Source of the DNA: Kutzneria buriramensis
GTDB lineage: Bacteria > Actinomycetota > Actinomycetes > Mycobacteriales > Pseudonocardiaceae
Assembly: GCF_003387475.1 (NCBI RefSeq)
Contig: NZ_QUNO01000004.1
Span: forward strand, 372,001 to 436,000
Length of the DNA stretch: 64,000 nt
Direction: 5' to 3'
Shown here: piece after piece, positions 27,313 to 35,609 of the stretch
Layout of the letters: each line of letters opens with the position of its first letter
How positions within the stretch are numbered: the first letter of the stretch is position 1
Notes under the pieces: generated by a model
Seen by the model: only the letters and a program-made list of their open reading frames with translations
Told to the model about the DNA's origin: nothing
Databases searched by the model: none
Made by a program: the position numbers and the translations under genes

Positions 27313-28578
27313 GTGGCACTGGTCGTGCAGAAGTACGGCGGCTCCTCACTCGAAAGTGCCGACCGGATCAAACGCGTGGCCGAGCGGATCGTCGCTACCA
27401 AGAAGGCCGGCAACGACGTCGTCGTGGCCGTCTCGGCCATGGGCGACTCCACCGATGAGCTGCTGGACCTGGCCGCGCAGGTCGCGCCGGTGCCGCCCGC
27501 CCGCGAGCTGGACATGCTGCTGACCGCCGGCGAGCGGATCTCGATGTCGCTGGTCGCCATGGCCATCCACTCCTTGGGATCGGAGGCCCGGTCCTACACC
27601 GGCTCGCAGGCCGGCGTGATCACCACCGCGGTGCACGGCAACGCGCGCATCATCGACGTCACGCCGGGCCGGATCCAGGACGCGCTGGCCGACGGCGCGA
27701 TCGCCATCGTGGCCGGCTTCCAGGGCGTCAGCCAGGACAGCAAGGAGATCACCACGATCGGCCGCGGCGGCACCGACACCACCGCCGTCGCGCTGGCCGC
27801 GGCGCTCAAGGCCGACGTCTGCGAGATCTACACCGACGTGGACGGCGTGTTCAGCGCCGACCCGCGCATCGTGCGGGACGCGGCGCACCTGCCCCAGATC
27901 ACCTACGAGGAGATGCTGGAGATGGCGGCGGCCGGCGCGAAGGTGCTGCACCTGCGCTCGGTCGAGTACGCGCGCCGGTACGGGGTGCCGCTGCGCGTCC
28001 GTTCCTCGTTCAACAACAAGCCGGGCACGCTGGTGACCGGGTCGATGGAGGACCTTCCCGTGGAGCAGGCGATCATCACCGGCGTCGCGCACGACCGGTC
28101 GGAGGCCAAGGTCACCGTCACGGCGGTGCCGGACCACCCGGGCATCGCGGCGCGCATCTTCCGCGTGGTCGCCGACGCCGAGGTCGACATCGACATGGTC
28201 GTGCAGAACGTCTCCCAGGTCGCCACCGGCCGCACCGACATCACGTTCACGCTGCCCAAGGCCGACGGCCCGAAGGCGGTGGCCGCGCTGGAGAAGGCCA
28301 AGCCGGAGATCGGCCACAGCGGCGTGCTCTACGACGACCACGTGGGCAAGGTGTCGCTGATCGGCGCGGGCATGCGCTCGCACCCCGGCGTGACCGCCAC
28401 CTTCTGCGAGGCGCTGTCCACCGCCGGCGTGAACATCGAGATCATCTCCACCTCGGAGATCCGGATCTCGGTGATCTGCCGCGATACCCAGTTGGATGAC
28501 GCGGTCCGCGCCCTGCACGATGCGTTCGAACTCGGCGGCGAAGAAGAGGCCGTCGTCTACGCGGGGAGCGGGCGATGA
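27313..28578 (+). CDS. lysC: aspartate kinase
   Basis: 421 residues. The N-terminal kinase domain starts [16 protein letters not shown] and contains [16 protein letters not shown]. Two ACT domains follow from about residue 265 ([30 protein letters not shown]), where lysine/threonine feedback acts. GTG 27313 has GAGGAGG upstream. It catalyses the first step of the Asp-derived amino acid and diaminopimelate pathway. It overlaps asd (ATGA). An internal ATG at 28045 ([15 protein letters not shown]) matches the known beta-subunit start in Corynebacterium, giving a 177-residue regulatory subunit. Confidence 0.96.
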   Translation: MALVVQKYGGSSLESADRIKRVAERIVATKKAGNDVVVAVSAMGDSTDELLDLAAQVAPVPPARELDMLLTAGERISMSLVAMAIHSLGSEARSYTGSQAGVITTAVHGNARIIDVTPGRIQDALADGAIAIVAGFQGVSQDSKEITTIGRGGTDTTAVALAAALKADVCEIYTDVDGVFSADPRIVRDAAHLPQITYEEMLEMAAAGAKVLHLRSVEYARRYGVPLRVRSSFNNKPGTLVTGSMEDLPVEQAIITGVAHDRSEAKVTVTAVPDHPGIAARIFRVVADAEVDIDMVVQNVSQVATGRTDITFTLPKADGPKAVAALEKAKPEIGHSGVLYDDHVGKVSLIGAGMRSHPGVTATFCEALSTAGVNIEIISTSEIRISVICRDTQLDDAVRALHDAFELGGEEEAVVYAGSGR

Positions 28579-29645
28579 GCAATCGACCGGTGCTCGCGCT
28601 GGTGGGTGCCACCGGCGCGGTCGGCAGCGTCATGATCGACATCATCAACGCGCGGGAAACCGTGCCGTGGGGCGAGATCCGGCTGATCGCGTCGGCCCGC
28701 TCGGCCGGCCGGAAGCTGACCGTGCGCGGCGAGGAGATCACCGTGCGGGCGCTCGCGCCCGAGGTCTTCGACGGCGTGGACATCGCGATGTTCGACGTGC
28801 CGGACGAGATCTCGGCGGAGTGGGCGCCGATCGCCGCCGAGCGCGGCGCGGTCGCGGTGGACAACTCCGGCGCGTTCCGGATGGACGACGACGTGCCGCT
28901 GGTGGTGCCGGAGGTGAACGCGCACAAGGTCGCCGAGCGGCCGCGCGGCATCATCGCCAACCCGAACTGCACGACGCTGTCCATGATGGCCGCGCTGGGC
29001 GCCCTGCACCGCGAGTTCGGCCTCAAGGAGCTCGTCGTCGCCTCGTACCAGGCCGTTTCCGGCGCCGGCGCGCCCGGCATCGACCGCCTGTACGCGGAGC
29101 TGGAGGCCGTCGCCGGCCAGAAGCTCGGCGTCAAGGCCGGCGACGTGCGCGAGGCGCTGGCCGCGGCGGGCCTGGGCTTCGAGGACTCGCCGTTCCCGGC
29201 CCCGCTCGCGCTGAACGTGGTGCCCTGGGCCGGTTCCTACAAGGGCGACGGCTGGACGTCCGAGGAGCTCAAGGTCCGCAACGAGTCCCGCAAGATCCTG
29301 GGCATCCCGGACCTCAAGGTCTCCGCGACCTGCGTGCGCGTCCCAGTGATTACCACGCACTCGCTGGCCGTGCACGCGGTGTTCGAGCGCGAGGTGACGG
29401 TGGAGCAGGCGCACAAGGTGTTCGCCGCGCAGCCCACGGTGGTGCTCGTGGACGAGCCGGAGCAGAAGAAGTTCCCGACACCCGCGGACGTCGTCGGCGA
29501 GGACCCGACCTACGTCGGCCGGGTGCGGCAGGCGCTGGATTTCCCGAACACGCTGGACTTCTTCGTGTGCGGCGACAACCTGCGCAAGGGTGCCGCGCTG
29601 AACACGTACGAGATCGCCGAGACGCTGGCCCCCGAGTTCGGCTGA
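28575..29645 (+). CDS. asd: aspartate-semialdehyde dehydrogenase
   Basis: 356 residues. The NADP-binding start is [15 protein letters not shown], catalytic Cys132 is in NPNCTT, and the substrate/His region is [15 protein letters not shown]. It converts aspartyl phosphate to aspartate semialdehyde for lysine, threonine, methionine and cell-wall diaminopimelate. ATGA overlap with lysC makes a two-gene operon, as in other actinobacteria. Confidence 0.96.
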   Translation: MSNRPVLALVGATGAVGSVMIDIINARETVPWGEIRLIASARSAGRKLTVRGEEITVRALAPEVFDGVDIAMFDVPDEISAEWAPIAAERGAVAVDNSGAFRMDDDVPLVVPEVNAHKVAERPRGIIANPNCTTLSMMAALGALHREFGLKELVVASYQAVSGAGAPGIDRLYAELEAVAGQKLGVKAGDVREALAAAGLGFEDSPFPAPLALNVVPWAGSYKGDGWTSEELKVRNESRKILGIPDLKVSATCVRVPVITTHSLAVHAVFEREVTVEQAHKVFAAQPTVVLVDEPEQKKFPTPADVVGEDPTYVGRVRQALDFPNTLDFFVCGDNLRKGAALNTYEIAETLAPEFG

Positions 29646-29652
29646 GGCGGAC

Positions 29653-31104
29653 ATGACCGAGGTCGTGTTGGGTGTCGACCTCGGCACCACGGCGACGAAG
29701 GTGGTCGCCACCCGGCCCGACGGCCGGGTGGTGGCCACCGCCGAGCAGGGCTATCCGCTCAAGACCGGCGAGCACGGCGAGGCCGTGCAGGACCCGGACG
29801 TGGTGCTGGCCGCCGCCACCAAGGCGTTGTCTGAGTGCGTGCAGTGCACCGAAGGCGACATTCGCGCGCTGTCGTTCAGCTCGGCGATGCACACGCTGCT
29901 CGCCCTCGACGGTGACGGCGAGCCGATCACCCCGGCGCTGAGCTGGGCCGATCACCGCGCCGCCGACATCGCCAAACGCTTGCGGGCGGACCGCGGCCTT
30001 GCGCTGGACCTGCACGCGGCGACCGGCGCCCCGGTGCACCCCTCGTTCCCGCTGGCCAAGCTGGCCTGGTTCGCCGAGCACGAGCCGGATATCTGCCAGC
30101 GGGCCGCGAAATGGGCCGGCCTCAAGGACTACGTGCTGGCCCGCTTCACCGGACGGCTGGTCACCGAGCACTCCAACGCCTCGGGCACCGGCCTGTTCGA
30201 CATGTACGACCTGACCTGGCACGGGCCGGCGCTGGCGATCGCCGGCGTGCACGCCGACCAACTGCCGACGCTCGTCGAGCCGACCAGGGCGCTGGCCCTG
30301 GCCGACGGCATCGCCGGCCTGCCGAGCGGCCTGCCGGTGATCGCCGGCGGCGGCGACGGGCCGCTGGCCAACCTCGGCGTCGGCGCGATCCGGCCGGGCA
30401 TGGCGGCGTTGTCACTGGGCACCAGCGGCGCGCTGCGGGTCGTCCGAGACCGGCCCGGCGTCGACGATCGCGGCCGCGTCTTCTGCTACGCCCTGGCCGA
30501 CGGGCTGTGGGTGCTCGGCGGCGCGGTCAGCAACGGCGGCGTGGTCGCGCAGTGGGCGTCCGAGGTGTTCGGCGTGCCGGTCCCGGAGCTGCTGGCGGAG
30601 GCCGAGGCGGAGCCGCCGGGCGCCGCCGGCCTGCTCGCTTTGCCTTACCTGCTGGGAGAACGGGCGCCCTGGTGGGACCCCGATCCGCGGGCGGTGCTGG
30701 TCGGCCTGCGCCGCGAGCACGGCCGGGCGGTGATCACCCGGGCCATGATCGAGGGCGTCGGCCAGCAGCTGGCGCTGGTGCTCGACGCCGTTCGGGACGC
30801 CGGCGCGAGCGTGCACGAGATCCGCGCAACCGGCGGCGCCTTCCGTGGTCCACTGTGGACGTCGGTGATCGCCGCCGCGTTCGGGCAGCCGCTGTCCTTC
30901 GTGGACGGCAACGAGGGATCCGGTGTGGGCGCGGCACTTCTGGGCTGGCGCGCGCTCGGCGAGCTGCCGTCCCTGGACGCGGCCGCGGACCTCGTGACGC
31001 CGGTCGACACGGTCGCGCCCGAAGAGTTCGCCAGCCACCGGATGGCCCGCAACCGCCCGGCGCTGGAACGGATCTACGACGCGCTGAGGGAGCTCGACAG
31101 CTGA
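29653..31104 (+). CDS. FGGY-family carbohydrate kinase, gluconokinase-like
   Basis: 483 residues with the two actin-like domains: VVLGVDLGTTATKVV near the N-terminus and a second phosphate loop at GGGDGPLANLGVGAIRPGMAALSLGTSGALR. The segment NASGTGLFDMYDLTWH resembles gluconate kinases of this family. It lies eight bases after asd but is probably functionally separate. It overlaps the convergent MFS gene by 31 bases. Confidence 0.82.
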   Translation: MTEVVLGVDLGTTATKVVATRPDGRVVATAEQGYPLKTGEHGEAVQDPDVVLAAATKALSECVQCTEGDIRALSFSSAMHTLLALDGDGEPITPALSWADHRAADIAKRLRADRGLALDLHAATGAPVHPSFPLAKLAWFAEHEPDICQRAAKWAGLKDYVLARFTGRLVTEHSNASGTGLFDMYDLTWHGPALAIAGVHADQLPTLVEPTRALALADGIAGLPSGLPVIAGGGDGPLANLGVGAIRPGMAALSLGTSGALRVVRDRPGVDDRGRVFCYALADGLWVLGGAVSNGGVVAQWASEVFGVPVPELLAEAEAEPPGAAGLLALPYLLGERAPWWDPDPRAVLVGLRREHGRAVITRAMIEGVGQQLALVLDAVRDAGASVHEIRATGGAFRGPLWTSVIAAAFGQPLSFVDGNEGSGVGAALLGWRALGELPSLDAAADLVTPVDTVAPEEFASHRMARNRPALERIYDALRELDS

Positions 31105-32273
31105 GGACGGCCGAGCTTGCGCCCGCCCAGCGCGACGCCGACCGCAGTGCCCAGCAGCCCGACGCCGCCCGCGGCGGCGAAGCCCCACGCCGGTGACGAG
31201 TTGTCCATGACCACGCCGATCAGCGGCGCGCCGATGGCCGCCCCGATGGTGTACGCCGAGCTGTAGACGCCCATCACCGTGCCGCGCACCGACTCCGGCG
31301 ACAGCCGCGTCACGGCGTCCGATGTGGACGAGAAGGTGGGCGCGCACAGCAATCCGTTGGGCACCAAGGCCAGGGCCAGCAGCCACCACTGGCTGGTGAT
31401 CAGGCCGACCGGAATCATGGTCGCGCCGACCAGCGTGATCAGCACGACCAGCGGCACCGGGCGCGGCAGCGCGCCGTGCACGATGCCGCCGACCACCGAG
31501 GCCAGGCACCACACCGCGATCACCAGCCCCGACCAGCCGACCTGGCCGGTCTGGCGCAGCGCGGCGACGATCGCCACCTCGGACCCGGCCATGATCAGCA
31601 CCATCGCGCCGGCGATCACCAGCGCGGCGATCATCGGCCCACGCAGCCACGACATCAGCGGCGCATGCTCGTGCTGCTCGGCTTCCTCCGACTTCACCGG
31701 CGGGTCCAGCGCGTACAGCCAGACGCCGGACAGCACCGAGGCGGCGCCGACGGTCAACATCGCCGTGGTCGAGGAGAACGTGGTGGTCAGGAACACGCCG
31801 GCGGACGGCCCGACCATGTACGAGAGCTCGGTGAGCACCGAATCCAGCGAGAACGCCGGCCGTCGGTAGCTGTCGTCCGGCGGCAGCAACGCGACCATCG
31901 ACTGCCGGGCGATGGACATCACCGGCAGCGCCAGCACACCGCCGACGAAGGCCAGCACTATCAGCGACCAGTAGGGCAGCCAGGGGATCGAGGCCCAGAA
32001 CACGCCCGCGGCGATCGTGCTCAGCAGCACCGTCCGGCGCACGCCGCGACGATCGATCATCCGGCCGAGCATCGGGCCGCCCAGCGCCATGCCGATCGTG
32101 GTGGCGGCGGCCACCGCGCCGGCCTCGCCGTAGCCCATGCCCAGGCCGAGCACTACGTGCAGGGTGATGGTCACGCCCGAGGCGGCCGCCGGGATGCGAG
32201 CCAGCCCGGTGACCACGAACAGGGTGCGCACGCCGGGCAGGCGCGCCACCCGGCCGTAGGACGTCAAGACCAC
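31074..32273 (-). CDS. MFS transporter
   Basis: 399 residues and about twelve membrane spans. The loop 2-3 motif is GGPMLGRMIDRRGVRR, typical of drug-efflux major facilitators. A central cytoplasmic loop (DPPVKSEEAEQHEHAP) divides the halves. Substrate unknown. A GTG start at 32273 is used. It is divergent from the fur-family gene. Confidence 0.82.
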   Translation of the reverse strand: MVLTSYGRVARLPGVRTLFVVTGLARIPAAASGVTITLHVVLGLGMGYGEAGAVAAATTIGMALGGPMLGRMIDRRGVRRTVLLSTIAAGVFWASIPWLPYWSLIVLAFVGGVLALPVMSIARQSMVALLPPDDSYRRPAFSLDSVLTELSYMVGPSAGVFLTTTFSSTTAMLTVGAASVLSGVWLYALDPPVKSEEAEQHEHAPLMSWLRGPMIAALVIAGAMVLIMAGSEVAIVAALRQTGQVGWSGLVIAVWCLASVVGGIVHGALPRPVPLVVLITLVGATMIPVGLITSQWWLLALALVPNGLLCAPTFSSTSDAVTRLSPESVRGTVMGVYSSAYTIGAAIGAPLIGVVMDNSSPAWGFAAAGGVGLLGTAVGVALGGRKLGRPQLSSSLSAS

Positions 32274-32356
32274 ACGCTCGATGTCACTAGGTACCAGGCC
32301 CGCCGCGCAACCGATTTCTTGTCGGATTCAAGGATGCGTGGTGAGCTGGTTGAACG

Positions 32357-32815
32357 ATGACTCTCGACGACTCCAGCGTGCAGACACTGCGCCGACGCCT
32401 GCGCACGGCCGGGCTGCGGGTGACCGCGCCCCGGCTCGCCGTGCTGGAGTGGCTCGCCGGACATCCGCACACGACCGCCGACCAGGTCGCGACCGGCGTG
32501 CGCGACCACATCGGCTCGGTGTCCACGCAGGCCGTGTACGACGTGCTCAACGCCTGCGTGCGGGCCGAGCTGGTGCGCAAGATCGAGCCGGCCGGCTCGG
32601 CCGCCCGCTTCGAGACGCGTACCGGTGACAACCATCACCACCTGGTGTGCCGCGGGTGCGGCCGCACCGAGGACGTGGACTGCGCGGTCGGCCCCGCGCC
32701 GTGCCTGGACCCGTCCGACTCGCTGGGGTTCGAGCTGGACGAGGCCGAGGTGGTGTTCTGGGGCCGCTGCCCGGACTGCCTGCGGGCTCAGGTCAGCCAG
32801 CCGCCTACCGGGTAG
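32357..32815 (+). CDS. furA: Fur-family metalloregulator (FurA/CatR-like)
   Basis: 152 residues: winged helix (LRTAGLRVTAPRLAVLEWLAGHPHTTADQV, recognition helix VSTQAVYDVLNACV), then a metal site NHHHLVCRGCG and a C-terminal CPDC pair for structural zinc. The VxAxGLRxTxPRxxVL N-terminus and VSTQAVYDVL helix resemble the FurA type that usually precedes katG. No katG is present here. It may control the divergent MFS gene or act elsewhere. Confidence 0.85.
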   Translation: MTLDDSSVQTLRRRLRTAGLRVTAPRLAVLEWLAGHPHTTADQVATGVRDHIGSVSTQAVYDVLNACVRAELVRKIEPAGSAARFETRTGDNHHHLVCRGCGRTEDVDCAVGPAPCLDPSDSLGFELDEAEVVFWGRCPDCLRAQVSQPPTG

Positions 32816-33909
32816 CCGTTCAGCTCGTCGGGCTTCACGGCCTTGCGCCGCGGCCGGCCGTTGCGGCTGATCGCCAGGCCCGTGCGCAGCGCGCTGGCCG
32901 CCTCCAGCGTCGCCTCCTTGAACGAGTGCCCCAGGCCGGTCATGCTCGCGAAGCCGTGGAAGAGGCCCTCGTGCCGGCGCAGCACGATCGGCACGCCGGC
33001 CTCCGCGACGCGACGGGCGAACAGCTCGCCCTCGTCGCGCAGCGGGTCGAAGCCGGCCGTCGCGAGGTACGTGGGCGGCAGCCCGCTGAGGTCCTCGGCC
33101 AGCAGCGGCGACACCCGCGGGTCCGGCCGGGTCGCCGGGTCCGGGACGTAGCGCTCCATGAACCAGTCCATGCCGGCGTCGGTGAGAAAGTAGCCGTTGC
33201 CGAACAGCTCCCGCGATCGCCGCCGGGTCGTCGCGTCGACGGTGGGGTAGAGCAGCAGCAGGAACACCGGGCGGGCGTTGCCCGAGGCGACCTGCAACGC
33301 CGTGACGATCGACAGGTTGCCGCCCGCGCTGTCGCCGCCGAGCGCGATCAGCTTGGGGTCCGCGCCGAGGGCGGACGCCTCCGACACCGCCCACTTGAAG
33401 GCGGCGACGCAGTCGTCGACGGCGGCCGGGAAGGGGTCCTCCGGGGCGAGCCGGTAGCCGACGGACAGCACCCGCACACCGGCGTTGCGCGCGAGGAACC
33501 GGCACAACCCGTCGTGGCTGTCGATGTCGCCGATGACGAAGCCGCCGCCGTGGAAGAAGACCAGCAGCGGCGAGCCCTCCGGCAGGTCGCCGGGGCGGTA
33601 GAGCCGGGCCGGGATGTCGCCCGGCAGCAACAGATCCTTGGTCGAGACGGGCTCGATCTCCGCGCCGCCGACGAGCTCGCGGCCGCCGCTGATCGCCGCC
33701 CGTGCCTGCTGCACGCTCTTGCCGTGCAGCTCGACCCCGGACAGGCGCTGCATCTTCAGCAGCAGCTGCGCGTCCAGGTCGAGGGTCTGGCCGTCGATGC
33801 GCACCGGCCGGCCGGCGATCAGCCGCCGCGCGGGCGCCGGCAGCGCGAACAGCGCCTGAAGCAACTTGCCTTGCCATCGGACCGGAATGGACTGCGCAAG
33901 CGTCGCCAT
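32788..33909 (-). CDS. alpha/beta hydrolase, HSL-type esterase/lipase
   Basis: 373 residues. The oxyanion motif is FFHGGGFVIG and the nucleophile elbow GGDSAGG, both hallmarks of the hormone-sensitive-lipase family. The acid is in AGFDPLRDEG and the histidine in LFHGFASM. ATG 33909 is preferred because TAGTGT (33918-33923, minus) is a fitting -10 nearby; ATG 33921 would add four residues. It overlaps the fur gene end by 28 bases. It likely cleaves short-chain esters. Confidence 0.86.
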   Translation of the reverse strand: MATLAQSIPVRWQGKLLQALFALPAPARRLIAGRPVRIDGQTLDLDAQLLLKMQRLSGVELHGKSVQQARAAISGGRELVGGAEIEPVSTKDLLLPGDIPARLYRPGDLPEGSPLLVFFHGGGFVIGDIDSHDGLCRFLARNAGVRVLSVGYRLAPEDPFPAAVDDCVAAFKWAVSEASALGADPKLIALGGDSAGGNLSIVTALQVASGNARPVFLLLLYPTVDATTRRRSRELFGNGYFLTDAGMDWFMERYVPDPATRPDPRVSPLLAEDLSGLPPTYLATAGFDPLRDEGELFARRVAEAGVPIVLRRHEGLFHGFASMTGLGHSFKEATLEAASALRTGLAISRNGRPRRKAVKPDELNGYPVGGWLT

Positions 33910-33928
33910 GGGGCAGGACACTACCCGT

Positions 33929-33940
33929 CGGTAGGTACCG
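33929..33940. promoter_or_regulatory. palindrome CGGTAGGTACCG between divergent genes
   Basis: Two 5-bp arms (CGGTA/TACCG) around GG, between the esterase and FMN reductase promoters. A similar element, TACCGGTCGGTA, precedes ohr. Candidate TetR/MarR-type operator; short enough to arise by chance. Confidence 0.3.
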
Positions 33941-33989
33941 GAGCGAGGGATCTTGACCTCAAGCGCGCTGTAACTCGTACGGTGTGTGT

Positions 33990-34565
33990 ATGACGGTGAC
34001 GGTGGTTGGTATCGGCGGCTCCTTGCGGGCCGACTCGCAGTCCGAGCGGGCGCTGCACGTCGCGCTGTCGGGCGCGGAGGACGCGGGCGTCAAGACCATC
34101 GCCATCACCGGAACCGACCTGGTGCTGCCGTTCTACGACCCCGCCGTGCCGGAACGCCCGGAGGCCGCGACCCGCCTGGTCGAGCTCCTGCGCGACGCCG
34201 ACGGGGTGGTGCTGGTCTCGCCCGGCTACCACGGCTCGCTGTCGGGGCTGGTCAAGAACGCCCTCGACTACGTGCAGGACCTCAGCGACGACCCGCACCC
34301 GTTCCTGGACGGCCGTGCCGTCGGCTGCGTCACCAGCGCGATGGGGTGGCAGGCCGCCGTGAGCACGCTCACCGCGCTTCGCTCGATCGTGCACGCCCTG
34401 CGCGGTTGGCCCACGCCGCTGGGCGTGCCGCTGAATACTGCGGAGGTCCGCTTCGAGACCGACGGCACGTGCTCCGACCAGCGGGCCTACGACTCGCTGC
34501 GGTTGGTCGGGCGGCAGGTCGCCGAGTTCGCCCTGGGTGAAGTCGGTCACCACCGACTTCATTGA
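33990..34565 (+). CDS. NADPH-dependent FMN reductase family protein
   Basis: 191 residues with a flavodoxin-like fold: VVGIGGSLRADSQSERALHVAL (phosphate loop), LPFYDP, and VLVSPGYHGSLSGLVKNALDYV, the typical FMN/NADPH-binding stretch. The ATG lies six bases after TACGGT (33978-33983), suggesting a leaderless start. It is likely a quinone/FMN reductase or azoreductase relative and heads an oxidative-stress cluster with ohr and dps. Confidence 0.86.
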   Translation: MTVTVVGIGGSLRADSQSERALHVALSGAEDAGVKTIAITGTDLVLPFYDPAVPERPEAATRLVELLRDADGVVLVSPGYHGSLSGLVKNALDYVQDLSDDPHPFLDGRAVGCVTSAMGWQAAVSTLTALRSIVHALRGWPTPLGVPLNTAEVRFETDGTCSDQRAYDSLRLVGRQVAEFALGEVGHHRLH

Positions 34566-34582
34566 GCCGGGTCGGAGCGTTG

Positions 34583-34594
34583 TACCGGTCGGTA
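34583..34594. promoter_or_regulatory. palindrome TACCGGTCGGTA upstream of ohr
   Basis: A 12-bp inverted repeat (TACCG-gt-CGGTA) 24 bases before the ohr ATG, overlapping the -10 candidate TAACTT at 34593-34598. Possible operator for a TetR- or OhrR/MarR-type repressor; no such regulator is adjacent. Confidence 0.35.
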
Positions 34595-34618
34595 ACTTTG
34601 AGCAGTAGGGAGACCGAC

Positions 34619-35041
34619 ATGGCAGCGCTGTACACCGCCGAGGCGATCGCGATCGGCGAAGGCCGCAACGGGGAGGTCCGCTCCTCCGACGGCGTGATCG
34701 ACGAGATCCTGGCCGTGCCGAAGGAGCTCGGCGGCCCCGGCGGCGACAAGACCAACCCCGAGCAGCTGTTCGCCGCCGGCTACGCGGCCTGCTTCCACAG
34801 CGCGCTGCAGGCGGTCGCCCGCCGGCAGAAGATCACCCTGCCCGAGACGTCCATCACCGCCAAGGTGAGCCTGCTGCCGCTCGAGGGCGGCGCGTTCACC
34901 CTGGCCGTCGAGCTGTCGGGCCACTTCCCGGGCTTCGAGCAGGGCGCCGCCGACCAGCTGGTCGCCGCCGCGCACCAGGTGTGCCCGTACTCCAACGCCA
35001 CCCGCGGCAACATCGACGTGACCGTCAACGCCACGGTGTGA
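34619..35041 (+). CDS. ohr: organic hydroperoxide resistance protein (Ohr/OsmC family)
   Basis: 140 residues with the Ohr N-terminus (ALYTAEAIAIGEGRNG), reactive Cys58 in AACFHSAL and resolving Cys122 in VCPYS. This dithiol peroxidase reduces organic hydroperoxides. ATG 34619 has AGGGAG upstream; the longer frame includes unrelated sequence. No OhrR gene is next to it. Confidence 0.93.
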   Translation: MAALYTAEAIAIGEGRNGEVRSSDGVIDEILAVPKELGGPGGDKTNPEQLFAAGYAACFHSALQAVARRQKITLPETSITAKVSLLPLEGGAFTLAVELSGHFPGFEQGAADQLVAAAHQVCPYSNATRGNIDVTVNATV

Positions 35042-35050
35042 CTTTTAGCC

Positions 35051-35098
35051 GCTGCCTCCTCGGGTACTCGATCCGTACCCGATTCCCGAGGAGGCAGC
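35051..35098 (+). promoter_or_regulatory. long hairpin sequestering the dps ribosome-binding site
   Basis: GCTGCCTCCTCGGG (35051-35064) is the exact complement of CCCGAGGAGGCAGC (35085-35098). The loop contains a further GTAC/GTAC pair. The right arm contains the Shine-Dalgarno GAGGAGG, and the dps ATG follows two bases later, so the stem would block translation while folded. It starts ten bases after ohr and could instead act as the ohr terminator. Confidence 0.7.
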
Positions 35099-35099
35099 A

Positions 35100-35576
35100 A
35101 TGGGCAAGGCCCCGATCACCAGCCCGCTGGAGGCCAAGGCGCGGGACGCGACCGGGCAGGTGCTCCAGGAGGCGCTGGTCGACCTGATCGACCTGTCCCT
35201 GGTGGCCAAGCAGGCGCACTGGAACGTGGTCGGACGCAACTTCCGCAGCGTGCACCTCCAGCTCGACGAGCTGGTCGCCGCCGCCCGCGAGTACACCGAC
35301 CAGGTCGCCGAGCGCGCCTCGGCGATCGGCGTGTCCCCGGACGGGCGTGCCGGCACCGTGGCCAAGCACTCCGGCGTGCCGGAGTTCGCGGTCGGCTGGC
35401 GCAACGACGAGGACGTGATCAAGGCGGTCACCGCGACCGTCGGCGAGGTCGTGCAGCGCATGCGCGCGCGGATCAAGACCACCGACGACACCGACCTGGT
35501 GACGCAGGACCTGATCATCGAGCTGACCGCCAAGCTGGAAGAGGCCCACTGGATGTGGCAGGCCCAGCTGGCGTGA
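35100..35576 (+). CDS. dps: Dps-family DNA-binding ferritin
   Basis: 158 residues of the ferritin-like Dps family. Ferroxidase residues come from QAHWNVVGRNFRSVHLQLDELVAAAREYTDQVAERA (His40, His52, Asp56 and later acids). It oxidises Fe(II) with peroxide and compacts DNA. It follows ohr by 58 bases that hold a large hairpin overlapping its ribosome-binding site, so translation may be regulated. Confidence 0.93.
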   Translation: MGKAPITSPLEAKARDATGQVLQEALVDLIDLSLVAKQAHWNVVGRNFRSVHLQLDELVAAAREYTDQVAERASAIGVSPDGRAGTVAKHSGVPEFAVGWRNDEDVIKAVTATVGEVVQRMRARIKTTDDTDLVTQDLIIELTAKLEEAHWMWQAQLA

Positions 35577-35609
35577 GGCGAGGGGTGGGGCCGCGCGGCC
35601 CCACCCGTC

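Noticed and set aside
32318-32332. CTTGTCGGATTCAAG as a Fur box
   Set aside because: Only 4-bp arms and not AT-rich like FurA operators; could be chance.
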